NCBI GenBank assembly: GCA_007695095.1 | Contig: REEL01000173.1 | Span: 1 to 35,788, forward strand | Direction: 5' to 3' | From: Chitinophagaceae bacterium | Lineage (GTDB): Bacteria > Bacteroidota > Bacteroidia > Chitinophagales > REEL01 | Length of the DNA: 35,788 nt | Shown here: positions 1 through 8,651 of the stretch, one piece after another | How the letters are laid out: each line of letters begins with the position of its first letter | Numbering within the stretch: the stretch's first letter is position 1 | Made by a program: the position numbers and the translations under genes | Notes under the pieces: generated by a model | The model's input: the letters and a program-made list of their open reading frames with translations, nothing else | Databases searched by the model: none | Told to the model about the DNA's origin: nothing

Positions 1-1
1 T

Positions 2-23
2 AACCGAAAGGCGAGCGGTTTTT
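2..23 (+). terminator. Hairpin followed by T-run at window edge (terminator or part of an attC-like site)
   Basis: AACCG (2-6) pairs with CGGTT (16-20) around a 9-nt loop and is followed by Ts to position 23. This could end a gene lying to the left of the window. The surrounding 60 bases are more GC-rich than the following gene and end in GACGTTAGCC, so the hairpin may instead be part of a larger recombination-type structure cut by the window edge. Confidence 0.3.
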
Positions 24-92
24 AACTTCGCCACAAAGCTTATGCGCGGGACGTTAGCCACCATATTAAAAACCGACAGTACAAGACGAAAA

Positions 93-3000
93 ATGATACT
101 AAACAAGTACCAGACATACGGACAAATTCAAAAAAGGGGCTACTCATTGACAGCGCAAGTTGAAAATGAAAATGGTGAAGTTTTTTTTGCGAAATGGATA
201 AGTGGCATAAAGCGAAACTCTCAACCAAGTAAAATCTTATTTGACAAACTTCGACACTTAAAGAAAGCGGTACATCCATCGTTACCAAATATTGTTGAAT
301 ACGAATGGGATGAAAGTAAAGACGCTTACTGTATTATTTTTGAATACAAAAATGCTCAATCACTCGAAGAACGAATTTGGGACATTAAGCCAACTTTCTT
401 TCTTAAAGGAATAGAGCAGATTATCAGCTGTCTTCAACAACTCCAACAAAATCACAGATTATCGCACGGAGACATAACTCCTGCAAACATATTAGTAGAT
501 GAAAATCTTGATTTTTATCTGATTGACTTTGGTATTTCCGATATATCATCAACATTAAGTCAAGAACAAAACCTCGAAATTTTTGCCAAAGAATTTGCAG
601 CACCTGAAAAATGGAATAGAAAAATACCAAGAGGTTTTCCATACCAAACTGACATTTATTCAATGGGGAAAGTAACTGAATGGTATTTCGGACAAAAAGA
701 CCTTACAGAATACCATGACATTAAACTATTAATAGATAGCACTTGCAGACAAGAACCATCTAGCAGAATTAACTATAACTCTTTATCCGAATTATTAGGA
801 AGAATTTCCTCAACTATTGTTTTCGACAATGAAAACGTTGTTTTTGTTACTGATGGCAATAAAGATATATTGAATGAGTTAAATAATCCAGAAATAAGAC
901 CCAAGTTTGATGTTAGTCCTAAATCAGGGGATAACATTTTACTTGATATTGCAACAGAAAACTATTGGCTTCATTGTCTGTGGCTCATTGGTGAACAGAA
1001 ACTTCTAATTAGAAGTAGTGAACGCAAAGAACAAAATCCATCAAAATACTCAAGAGTGCAGAAATACGGAGTAGATTTCGGACTGCCTTTGAATTTTTCA
1101 GAACCTTCATATTCATACCGGCCAAGTTTTAATCTAACAACAATCTTAAAGAAGGCACAGAAGGAAAAACAACACGAAGGAGAATACAGAAAAGGGAAAA
1201 TTGAGATCAATAAAGAACTTCTTTTTTTCAAAGAACTACTTGAAAAAGAATTGAAAGTCTTGGAAGAAAATTCTCTGAGATTGAGATATGACACTTTTGA
1301 AAAGAAAGGAGAATTTGAAATTTGGTTTAAAATTCAAGAGAACGAAAAGTATTCCAGGAACGGACATATATTTTCTCACATTGACAAAGCAACACCACCA
1401 AACCCAGAAGAATTTGAATACATTTTGAGTCAAACGGCTGATAAAAAGCAAATGAAAGAGCCTTTGAAATTTTCGGGTGTTGCTTTTGACTTTAATACAA
1501 AAAGTAGAGTGTTCAAATTCAAAGATTGTGAGCGTTTAGACTTTGAGAAAATACCCAAAAATGGGTATCTCTTTGAGAACATAAGTAAACAAGAAGAAGA
1601 AAAAAAGCGGCAACAGGAAGCAATAAGAAAAGTTGAATATAATGAAGTTCAAAACAGAGATTTAATTCACTTCTTATTTAATCCAACGGACTTGCAAGGA
1701 AAATATTTAGAGCAATATGAACTTGAAAAAGTCTTTCAAACAGATAAAGAAGGAACTAAATTAAGTTATAGTTCAAACCAAACTAGAGCAATTTTAAATG
1801 CGATTCAAAGAGAACCATTAACCGTAATACAAGGTCCTCCGGGAACAGGTAAGACCACAGTAATTACAGAAATTGTATTTCAAATTCTAGACAAAAATCC
1901 TGATGCAAAAATCCTCATTACATCACAGACAAATGATGCTGTTGACAATGTATTGGATAACCTTTTAGAAAAAGAAATTCCAATAGTTCGATTGAGTGGA
2001 GTAAGAAAACCTAAACAATCATTAAAAAAGCACACTTTAGAACGAAAAATTGAAGGTTGGAAAGAAGAAGTTAAGAAAAAAGCACAAAACGAATGGAAAA
2101 AATTGGAAACCAACTTTCTTCAAGAAATTGAAAAAGAAAATGTATTGCTCAAATCAATAGTGAATATTCTGATTGATAAAAAAGATTGGAAAACCAAAAA
2201 AGCACAAATAGAGAAATTGCTCGAACGCATTAAAGGATTTGAAAGTATAAACAACTCACTTCAAAATCAAGACACCTTACTTAATGCTCTTGACAAACAA
2301 ACTAATTGCGGAATTTTATCTTTTTTCAGAAAACTGCAAATTCAAATTGATTGGCTTGCTGCTATAAGTTCATTAGATGAGAATAGCACCGTAAATCAAA
2401 AACTGATTGATAGTATTAGAGTTATTGGAGCAACAACAAATCATATCGCATCAAAAAAATATGCTAAGTACAACTTTGAGTTTGATTATGTGATAATGGA
2501 TGAGAGCGGAAAGGCAACAACCGCAGAAGCATTGATTCCAATTGTTTTAGCTGAAAAATTGGTTTTAGTTGGAGACCATAGACAATTAAGACCAATGCTT
2601 ACCGCAAACCGTGAAGTTGAAAAATGGCTAAGAAATAAATTCAAATCAGATTCAGATGATTTTGACAGTTGGGATGATTACTTCAATAGACCAAGTATTT
2701 TTGAGCAAGTCATTACTCGAATAGATGAAGATTTCAAAAGCCAACTCGAAGAATGTAGAAGAATGCCCGAAGATGCCGTTCTACTTACCTCTAAATGTTT
2801 CTATGAGCCATATAATGAACGAATTGAGCCTATCAAGAGAACTAAGGATAAAGAACATAACCTTGACATTAAAGTGGACAGCTCCATTATATTTTTAGAT
2901 ATTGGTAATACTCATAAAAGCGAAATTGATAGTAGTGGTTCGTCTCGTAATAAATTAAGCTCAAGTTTTATCCCAAAATTGATTTTGGAGCTAGATAAGT

Positions 3001-3416
3001 ATGACAAAGTCAAAGACTATTCTCTTGGAGTCATAACAGGTTATACGGCACAGTTAAGAGAGATTAAAAAAATTGTTCGGAAAGAGCTTTATAACAAGCA
3101 ACTTAAAAGAATTAAAACATCTGATATAGCTATTTCGGTTGTTGACAAATTTCAAGGCTTAGAAAAGGATATTATCATTTTTGATTTAGTTAGAAGCCAG
3201 CAAAACACGCTAGGATTTTTAGCTAATGCAAACAGAATAAATGTGGCACTTTCGAGACATAAAAAACTACTCATTATCATTGGGAATTATGATTGGCTTG
3301 TTCAAGTAAAGTCAAATTCAAACAATGATTGTACTCCTTCTATTCCACCTCTTCAAAAATACTTAAAGGAGATAAAAAAGGAGTGGATTGTGAAAAATAT
3401 TCAACAGATATTCTAA
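93..3416 (+). CDS. mkoA: Kinase-helicase fusion protein, type I Mokosh MkoA-like anti-phage protein
   Basis: Two-domain protein; residue numbers count from the upstream ATG at 42. The N-terminal third is Ser/Thr-kinase-like, with Lys51 in FAKW, the catalytic-loop HGD at 142-144 with Asn149, and DFG at 162-164. A middle region rich in Glu and Lys links it to a superfamily 1 helicase of the COG1112/UPF1 type: Walker A GPPGTGKT at 598-605, motif II DESG at 820-823, motif III GDHRQL at 844-849, KFQGLE at about 1036-1041, and motif VI NVALSR at 1067-1072. All key ATPase residues are present. I prefer the ATG at 93 (residue 18) because the kinase fold begins there and the first 17 codons lie in GC-rich upstream sequence; the ATG at 42 is possible. 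The next gene, a PLD nuclease, overlaps the stop codon. Kinase+helicase followed by PLD is the published type I Mokosh layout, and that assignment is made from architecture only. Confidence 0.78.
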   Translation: MILNKYQTYGQIQKRGYSLTAQVENENGEVFFAKWISGIKRNSQPSKILFDKLRHLKKAVHPSLPNIVEYEWDESKDAYCIIFEYKNAQSLEERIWDIKPTFFLKGIEQIISCLQQLQQNHRLSHGDITPANILVDENLDFYLIDFGISDISSTLSQEQNLEIFAKEFAAPEKWNRKIPRGFPYQTDIYSMGKVTEWYFGQKDLTEYHDIKLLIDSTCRQEPSSRINYNSLSELLGRISSTIVFDNENVVFVTDGNKDILNELNNPEIRPKFDVSPKSGDNILLDIATENYWLHCLWLIGEQKLLIRSSERKEQNPSKYSRVQKYGVDFGLPLNFSEPSYSYRPSFNLTTILKKAQKEKQHEGEYRKGKIEINKELLFFKELLEKELKVLEENSLRLRYDTFEKKGEFEIWFKIQENEKYSRNGHIFSHIDKATPPNPEEFEYILSQTADKKQMKEPLKFSGVAFDFNTKSRVFKFKDCERLDFEKIPKNGYLFENISKQEEEKKRQQEAIRKVEYNEVQNRDLIHFLFNPTDLQGKYLEQYELEKVFQTDKEGTKLSYSSNQTRAILNAIQREPLTVIQGPPGTGKTTVITEIVFQILDKNPDAKILITSQTNDAVDNVLDNLLEKEIPIVRLSGVRKPKQSLKKHTLERKIEGWKEEVKKKAQNEWKKLETNFLQEIEKENVLLKSIVNILIDKKDWKTKKAQIEKLLERIKGFESINNSLQNQDTLLNALDKQTNCGILSFFRKLQIQIDWLAAISSLDENSTVNQKLIDSIRVIGATTNHIASKKYAKYNFEFDYVIMDESGKATTAEALIPIVLAEKLVLVGDHRQLRPMLTANREVEKWLRNKFKSDSDDFDSWDDYFNRPSIFEQVITRIDEDFKSQLEECRRMPEDAVLLTSKCFYEPYNERIEPIKRTKDKEHNLDIKVDSSIIFLDIGNTHKSEIDSSGSSRNKLSSSFIPKLILELDKYDKVKDYSLGVITGYTAQLREIKKIVRKELYNKQLKRIKTSDIAISVVDKFQGLEKDIIIFDLVRSQQNTLGFLANANRINVALSRHKKLLIIIGNYDWLVQVKSNSNNDCTPSIPPLQKYLKEIKKEWIVKNIQQIF

Positions 3417-4765
3417 TGAAAATACAAGAAATACATCAAAAACTTGAAAAGCAGTGTGCTAGTGATTATAGAATCAATGAAATAATTCTATTTGCATATC
3501 CATTTAGACGTATTCGGATCAATGCAACTGTTAACAAATCACCTGAAAAATCAATACAGCAGATTTACTCTGTTTTGTTAAAAACAATTTTAGAAGGATA
3601 CACCAAAGAAGATGACCTGATAAAATTTTTGGGTTTACATAAAGAAGATTTTATTTTGCGTGAACTCTATTTTTTAAGAGAAAGGGGCTTTGCAGATTTA
3701 ACATCAGGTAATTGGATTGTAACGGACCAAGGCAAAGACTTTATAAAAGACAACTCGATTCTTAAAATTCTTGAAGAAGAAGAATTTGAGTTCTTATTTG
3801 ATACTGTTTCAAATGATATAGTGTCAAAAGAATTCAGACTTAATTCTCAAAAAGACATTGAAAACAAACTTTCCTCTGAGTTTGATTTTGAACATAAAAG
3901 CCCTGAACTTTTAAATGATAAAAACGAACAGTTGTCTGACATTTACAAACGGCAAAATAATGGGAAGGCTTTTCTTGTTGACTATGACAAGAATAAAATT
4001 CTCTTTGACAAAAAAGAGTATAACGACTATTACCTAATTGAATACATTCCACGCAAAGGCAAAGAGAATGAACTTGAACCATTTATTGAAGTAAGAAATT
4101 TTGAGAAGGAAATTAAACTTGAAAAGCGGCTCACAAAGGTTCTATCGAAGAAATACCCCACAATACTTTACCAGTTTTCTAAATCAGAAAGAACAGTTTT
4201 AGCTGAAATCGAAGAAGACGATTATGAAGTTTTAGAAGAATTCCAAGCCAAAGAAACAGCTCAAACTAATATTTCAACCACAGAAACTCTTTCTGTTTGG
4301 GAAACACAAGCGAAATTTGAAGAAGCACTAAGAACTGTAAAAAACAAAATACTTATTGAAAGCCCTTGGATTAAGAAAGCAACTTTGAAGTACATTCAAT
4401 CAATCGAAAATGCTTTAGAAAAGGGAATTTCAGTAATTATTCTATATGGCATTGAAAGTAATGACGAACACCATTTTGGCACTATTGAAAAACTTAGAAA
4501 CCTTGAAAGAAAATACAACAAGAATTTTTACTTAATTCATTTGCCAACACACTTCCAGAGTAAACAAAACTACCAAATGACAGGTACTCACAGAAAATTA
4601 GTTATCAAAGATGACGACTATTACATACAAGGTAGTTTTAACTTTTTGTCTTTCAATAAGAAGGAAGGGCAAAAAGTTGCCAATGAAGAAAGTGTATTAA
4701 TAAATAATGATGTGTCTAATAAATGGGAGTCAGTATTTAAAGGCTATGAACTAGATAAAAGATAG
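3416..4765 (+). CDS. mkoB: Phospholipase D-family nuclease, type I Mokosh MkoB-like
   Basis: 449-residue protein. The C-terminal part (about 300-449) is a PLD-like domain with a textbook HxKx4Dx6GSxN motif: His392, Lys394, Asp399, Gly406-Ser407 and Asn409. There is only one such motif, so an active enzyme would need to dimerise, as single-HKD nucleases do. The N-terminal 120 residues look like a winged-helix region, and the middle is acidic and unrecognised. An open frame runs upstream to 3329, but the ATG at 3416 shares its A with the stop of the helicase gene (TAATG). That is classic translational coupling, so I chose it. The protein probably acts with the upstream kinase-helicase as the nuclease arm of a Mokosh anti-phage system. 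The family link is established knowledge; function here is inferred. Confidence 0.78.
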   Translation: MKIQEIHQKLEKQCASDYRINEIILFAYPFRRIRINATVNKSPEKSIQQIYSVLLKTILEGYTKEDDLIKFLGLHKEDFILRELYFLRERGFADLTSGNWIVTDQGKDFIKDNSILKILEEEEFEFLFDTVSNDIVSKEFRLNSQKDIENKLSSEFDFEHKSPELLNDKNEQLSDIYKRQNNGKAFLVDYDKNKILFDKKEYNDYYLIEYIPRKGKENELEPFIEVRNFEKEIKLEKRLTKVLSKKYPTILYQFSKSERTVLAEIEEDDYEVLEEFQAKETAQTNISTTETLSVWETQAKFEEALRTVKNKILIESPWIKKATLKYIQSIENALEKGISVIILYGIESNDEHHFGTIEKLRNLERKYNKNFYLIHLPTHFQSKQNYQMTGTHRKLVIKDDDYYIQGSFNFLSFNKKEGQKVANEESVLINNDVSNKWESVFKGYELDKR

Positions 4766-4779
4766 AAATTTAATAACAA

Positions 4780-4807
4780 AATCCATTCTTAGGATTCCTT
4801 TTTTAAA
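4780..4807 (+). terminator. Weak terminator after the Mokosh operon
   Basis: AATCC (4780-4784) pairs with GGATT (4792-4796) across a 7-nt loop, followed by CC and a run of six Ts. The stem is only 5 bp and AT-rich, so this is a modest candidate. Its place, 15 bases after the nuclease stop, supports it. Confidence 0.4.
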
Positions 4808-4842
4808 TAGTTTTTATAATTGTAATCGAAAAAAAATTTAAA

Positions 4843-5391
4843 ATGCCCATACTGGATAAAGCAACTAAGGAGCAAATTAAAAAACTGGATCACTCGACTC
4901 TTCAAGATATAGTAGTTAAACTTGCTTCTAAAGAAAAATTAGTTTATGATTATATTTTCATCAACTATCTCGATAAAGAGCTTGGAGAAAATGAATTGTT
5001 TGAAGCTACAAAAAATGATCTGGAAGTGATTTTTCGAAAAAGATTTAAAGGTTTTTCACAGGAACTGCAATTGGCAAACATGTTGGGAGCCTGTATTAAA
5101 AGAATTAATGAATTTACTAAAATCTCAAAAAACAAAGCTTTAGAGGCAGATTTGTTATTATATGTGCTGGAAGTTCCTTTTTCTTTGACACCCATGATGT
5201 TTGGAACTTGTTTTACGCAATACGATACTAAGGTCGCTATGATTCTTAAACGCTTGATAAATGTGGTAACCAAAAAACTTCATGAGGATTATAAAATTGA
5301 ATATCAGGAAGCAATAAATGACTACCTTCAAATTCTTCATCACAGATCAAACCATATTGATACTGTTTATCATTTACCAAAATCAATTTAA
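4843..5391 (+). CDS. Hypothetical protein, possibly DUF6155-like
   Basis: 182-residue soluble protein with no signal peptide or membrane segment. It reads as mainly helical: a charged N-terminal third beginning with a pattern like K-x-L-x-x-L-[DS]-x-x-x-L-x-x-I, a middle segment with Phe-Arg-Lys-Arg, and a hydrophobic stretch around residues 103-125 ending in FGTCFTQYD. The general layout recalls small Bacteroidota proteins of the DUF6155 type, but I cannot confirm that. Its stop codon overlaps the start of the next gene (TAATG at 5389-5393), so the two are translationally coupled. It begins 77 bases after the Mokosh nuclease gene on the same strand with a weak terminator between them, so a role in defence is possible but unsupported. 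Confidence 0.6.
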   Translation: MPILDKATKEQIKKLDHSTLQDIVVKLASKEKLVYDYIFINYLDKELGENELFEATKNDLEVIFRKRFKGFSQELQLANMLGACIKRINEFTKISKNKALEADLLLYVLEVPFSLTPMMFGTCFTQYDTKVAMILKRLINVVTKKLHEDYKIEYQEAINDYLQILHHRSNHIDTVYHLPKSI

Positions 5392-5687
5392 TGGAAAATC
5401 AACCGGAAATTAAGCTTAATGCCTTTCAGATTAATATCTTGCTAAATGATGAAGAAAAGGAGACTTTAGAATTCATGCTTGATAATAATAACGTCTTTTG
5501 TAGTACTTGTCTCAGTTCTTGTAAAAAAGGAGTGGAAATCAAAGAATATATATTGGATTCGCGAAATGACATCATGATTGAAGGCAACTGCAAAGTTTGT
5601 AATGGTAATGTATGCCGGATAATAGAATTTGGAGAAAATCCGGATTTCAACAAAAAAGCAAATGATTTTAGAAAGTCTGTCAGATAA
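5391..5687 (+). CDS. Small cysteine-rich, probable zinc-binding protein
   Basis: 98-residue protein with six cysteines. Two CxxC pairs (Cys37/Cys40 and Cys67/Cys70) plus Cys44 and Cys75 suggest a zinc-ribbon-like knuckle. The rest is acidic and polar, with no transport signal. The start ATG overlaps the stop of the preceding 182-residue gene, so the two proteins are probably made together and may interact. I do not recognise a family. A regulator, or a metal-stabilised partner of the upstream protein, are both possible; the sequence does not decide. Confidence 0.6.
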   Translation: MENQPEIKLNAFQINILLNDEEKETLEFMLDNNNVFCSTCLSSCKKGVEIKEYILDSRNDIMIEGNCKVCNGNVCRIIEFGENPDFNKKANDFRKSVR

Positions 5688-6118
5688 GTTTTAAGTCAAA
5701 AATCCACTATCCTTTTTTAGCCATAATCTTTGTTAAGCACATAAAAATAAACCTCTCCGGTATCTTATTCAATGAGTTTCATATTACATCTTGCAGTATA
5801 CATTCCTATAAGAGCTTCTTTACAAATCTTATCATTTTTCTTCAAATTAGTCATTATTTTTTCCCCAGATAAGACAATTAGCATAAATATACAAAAGATG
5901 TAATTTATTTCAGTAATCATATAACACTGAAGGCAAGTTTCACATTCATCTTTGTATAATTAATTAGCTAAAATCCAAAGCCCTGTTTGAGATGTAAGAT
6001 TTTACAATGATTGCCGGCAAGATAAACGCTGATAAAGTAAAAGCTTACAAGAGCAATGCAGTAAGCAGCAAAATTGTATAAAAGAATCACAGTATCGAAA
6101 TTTATTAATCAAAAAAAA
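5688..6118. other. Gene-poor gap with a possible minus-strand gene remnant
   Basis: 431 bases with no convincing gene on either strand. On the minus strand a frame starting at 5854 reads about 29 plausible codons, hits an in-frame TAA at 5767-5765, then continues with DTGEVYFYVLNKDYG to a second stop at 5719-5717. This might be a decayed small gene. The plus strand just before the next gene holds CATCTTTG (about 5947), one base off the TAnnTTTG promoter box. Nothing else stands out. Confidence 0.4.
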
Positions 6119-6670
6119 ATGAAAATGGAAAATTTAAAAGATGACAGAAATTCAGAAAAAAGAGTAATGACAGGTATGTTTAGTGACCGTAAAAGTACTG
6201 AAAGTGCCTACAATACGCTAAACGAAAGAGGGTATACTAAAGATGAAATTAATTTACTGATGTCTAAAGATACCCGAAAAACCCATTACGAAGATGATGT
6301 AACCAAAAAAACTGAAATCGGAACCAAAGCGGCAGAACATGCCGGTAAAGGCTCTGCTATCGGTGGTACAATTGGTGCAATTGGTGGTGTAGTAGCTGCC
6401 ATAGGAACCAGTGTGCTAATCCCGGGATTAGGAATTATAATCGCAGGCCCAATAGCTGCAGGATTAGCAGGAGCCGGAGCAGGTGGGCTTGCAGGTGGTG
6501 CTATCGGTGCAATGGTTGGTCTTGGAGTTCCGGAAGCAAGAGCAAAACTTTATGAGTCGGGCATTAAAGAAGGCAATGTAGTTATTTCGGTAACTCCTAA
6601 AAATGAAGAAGATGCCAAATATTTAGAAGACAACTGGAAGACGAATAAAGGCCATGAAATTCACAGATAA
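6119..6670 (+). CDS. Glycine-zipper general stress protein (YflT/GSP17M-like N-terminus)
   Basis: 183 residues from the ATG at 6119; a second ATG at 6125 is equally possible, and the frame extends to a TTG at 6074 that I discount. The N-terminal segment (about 15-50) has the pattern VMTGMFSDRKSTESAYNTL followed by a Gly-Tyr turn and helix, as in the YflT/heat-induced stress protein family. The middle (about 75-135) is a long run of Gly/Ala/Ile with repeated GxxxG spacing, a glycine zipper able to insert into or associate with membranes. The C-terminal segment, VVISVTPKNEEDAKYLED, resembles the closing strand of the fold. Such proteins are usually linked to envelope or osmotic stress, and the DUF4142 lipoprotein that follows fits this. 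A strong terminator separates the two genes. Confidence 0.75.
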   Translation: MKMENLKDDRNSEKRVMTGMFSDRKSTESAYNTLNERGYTKDEINLLMSKDTRKTHYEDDVTKKTEIGTKAAEHAGKGSAIGGTIGAIGGVVAAIGTSVLIPGLGIIIAGPIAAGLAGAGAGGLAGGAIGAMVGLGVPEARAKLYESGIKEGNVVISVTPKNEEDAKYLEDNWKTNKGHEIHR

Positions 6671-6691
6671 AATCTTAAAAAATTCACTTAA

Positions 6692-6728
6692 GCAAGGGGG
6701 TTTAGATAATCCCTTGCATTTTTTTATT
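6692..6728 (+). terminator. Intrinsic terminator after the glycine-zipper gene
   Basis: GCAAGGG (6692-6698) pairs perfectly with CCCTTGC (6711-6717) and is followed by a seven-T run. It lies 21 bases after the stop codon. Confidence 0.8.
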
Positions 6729-6747
6729 CTCAATAAAACAATTAATA

Positions 6748-7356
6748 ATGTTTAATCTAACAAATGTAAAAACAACCCTGATACACACTTTATGTATTAC
6801 AGGTGTCTTATTCCTGGCAACATCTTGCACTCAAAACAAAACCCTGGATTCAAAAAAGGTCGCAGAGAGAGAAAATCTCGCAAAAATGACTTCTGATGAT
6901 TTTAATGTCGTTATTGTTAAAAGTGAAAATGACGCTAAGTTTTTGGTGGAAGCCGCTGAAATGCAATTGGAAATGATCAGCTTAGGAAAATTAGCCCAAA
7001 AAAAAGGTACTATTAGTCATGTCAAAGAAATGGGCATAAAAATGGAAGAAGAGCATGGCAAATCTTTTAGTGAACTTCAGTTACTGGCAAGATCTAAATC
7101 CATTTCAATTCCAACGACTATCACGCACGACTCTCAGGAGGCTTGGGATAAGCTTAATAAAAAGTCAGGAAAAGATTTTGATCAGGCATATAGCAAGCTG
7201 ATGGTTGATAGCCATGAGGACGCAATTGATATGTTTGAAAAAAACTCTGAAGAGTCTAAAGATCAGGAAATAAGAGCCTGGGCCAATAAAAGTCTTCCGG
7301 TTTTAAGAAGTCACCTTCAACATGCGAAAACTTCTAAACGAGTTGTGACAAATTAA
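6748..7356 (+). CDS. DUF4142 domain lipoprotein
   Basis: 202 residues. The N-terminus is a lipoprotein signal ending at Cys27 (LFLATSC), so the protein should be anchored in the envelope. Residues about 50-190 match the DUF4142 pattern: four long helices with a ferritin-like look, the segment KFLVEAAEMQLEMISLGKLA and the later SHEDAIDMFEKNSEES. DUF4142 proteins are common and often paralogous in Bacteroidota. Their biochemical role is not established, though they are frequently stress-induced. It sits directly after a glycine-zipper stress protein but is separated from it by a terminator, so it is probably an independent unit. The domain assignment is strong; function is unknown. Confidence 0.88.
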   Translation: MFNLTNVKTTLIHTLCITGVLFLATSCTQNKTLDSKKVAERENLAKMTSDDFNVVIVKSENDAKFLVEAAEMQLEMISLGKLAQKKGTISHVKEMGIKMEEEHGKSFSELQLLARSKSISIPTTITHDSQEAWDKLNKKSGKDFDQAYSKLMVDSHEDAIDMFEKNSEESKDQEIRAWANKSLPVLRSHLQHAKTSKRVVTN

Positions 7357-7416
7357 AATCACATTTCATAGTAGAAGACAAAAAGTGTGAAACCAAGTAT
7401 TAAAAATACTTAAAAT

Positions 7417-7453
7417 AGAAAAGTGCAGTGAACAATGTTTGCTGCACTTTTCT
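7417..7453 (+). terminator. Intrinsic terminator after the DUF4142 gene
   Basis: A perfect 12-bp inverted repeat: 7417-7428 (AGAAAAGTGCAG) pairs with 7442-7453, with a 13-nt loop. The descending arm contains TTTT and is followed by TGTTTT. It lies 60 bases past the stop codon. Confidence 0.75.
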
Positions 7454-7540
7454 GTTTTAACTTTCAAAATACTAATAATGGCTTAGGTTTAAATTATTTT
7501 CCTATTTTTAATTTGTATTTTCTTCACAATTTATAACAGT

Positions 7541-8305
7541 ATGAAAAAAGTATTTTTAAAAGACAAAGCCTCATTACTGAAACGAAACAAGTCCCACAAA
7601 ACAGAAATATTTACTGAAGAATTAATAAGCGATTTACCGGAAACTCTGAAAAACTATCTTCGAAACTGTGGCTATCTGAATACACCTGTACCGGTGAATG
7701 CAAATGTTTACTGGACAGAAAGCTACTTAAGAATGTCACCCAAAAAAGATTGGGGCAAATTGAATACTACTCAGTTTAACTCCGTAAAACCCATAGGACG
7801 GGTTGCTCACATGAAATTTACAACTATGCCGGTGGCTGCTCGCGACTTATACCGGGATGGCTATGGGGAAATGAATGGAAAACTGCTGAATCTTATTCGG
7901 GTAGTTTTTGACAATAGCAAAGAAACGGCTCAGGCAGCTTTGATTACAACATTCTGCGAATTTATGTTTATCCCCGGTTATCTTTTATCCGATAATGTAA
8001 AATGGGAACAAATCAGTGAAAATGCAGTCAAAGGAACACTTCTTGACGGCGGATTGGAAGTAAGAGGTATCTTTTATTTTGATGAAAATGGATTATTTAC
8101 ACATTTTGAGACAGATGACCGGCCTTTTTCCATAGGGAAAAATAAATATAAAAAAGTGAAGTTTTCAGCTATAGTGGAAAGCTATAAAATGCAAGGAGAT
8201 TTAAAAATAAACGAGAAAGTGAAAGTTGTGTGGCATCTACCGGAAGGTGATTTTGAATATTACAAAGGAACTGTTGACAGAATTAAATTTAATGTTTTTG
8301 AGTAG
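7541..8305 (+). CDS. DUF6544-like protein
   Basis: 254 residues, soluble, no signal peptide. The layout matches the DUF6544 group as I know it: an opening LPETLKNYLRNCGY segment, a strand with W/Y-x-E-S-x-L-R, a central RDLYRDGYGEMNGKLLNLI block, then EFMFIPGYLLSDNVKWEQI and a C-terminal beta-rich half with GLEVRGIFYFDENGLFTHFETDDRPF. These proteins are found in many bacteria and have no known activity; the fold looks like a closed beta structure that could bind a hydrophobic ligand. It stands alone between a terminator and a 346-base gap. The family call is by pattern memory and is moderately sure. Confidence 0.7.
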   Translation: MKKVFLKDKASLLKRNKSHKTEIFTEELISDLPETLKNYLRNCGYLNTPVPVNANVYWTESYLRMSPKKDWGKLNTTQFNSVKPIGRVAHMKFTTMPVAARDLYRDGYGEMNGKLLNLIRVVFDNSKETAQAALITTFCEFMFIPGYLLSDNVKWEQISENAVKGTLLDGGLEVRGIFYFDENGLFTHFETDDRPFSIGKNKYKKVKFSAIVESYKMQGDLKINEKVKVVWHLPEGDFEYYKGTVDRIKFNVFE

Positions 8306-8651
8306 TTCTACAAAAAGTAACTAAATTGATTTCGCTTGCTTTTTCTAATACAAACTGCCGGTAACCTCACCTCCCCCGAAATTCCTTTGGAAGCATATGT
8401 TTTTTATATATTTCAGCTTATTCGTAATTTTGCTGATGGATTCTAAGTTTAATAACTTAAAAAATCGTAATAAGCCGGTAAAAAATAATTATGTGAAAGT
8501 TTCAGTAATCCCTGCCCCGGAATGGAAGAGTGCATAAAAGCATCTTTGACTTATCATAAAGTAAAACACCTGATAACTTTAGGGATTTAAAAAATTGAAC
8601 ATTGATGGAGATAAAAAACAAACGCTGAAATTTTTAAATAAAACAAACACT
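8306..8651. other. Intergenic region, nothing recognised
   Basis: 346 AT-rich bases between the DUF6544-like gene and the small lipoprotein gene. There are no convincing hairpins, repeats or promoter boxes. A frame from a TTG at 8595 runs into the lipoprotein gene but lacks the features of a real start. Confidence 0.4.

Noticed and set aside
3329-3415. Upstream in-frame start for the PLD nuclease, overlapping the helicase gene by 88 bases
   Set aside because: The TAATG junction at 3416 is a better coupled start, and the extra 29 residues are a shadow of the helicase C-terminus.
4843-5687. The coupled unknown pair as a toxin-antitoxin module
   Set aside because: Neither protein shows a toxin fold or a DNA-binding antitoxin pattern; only gene coupling supports it.
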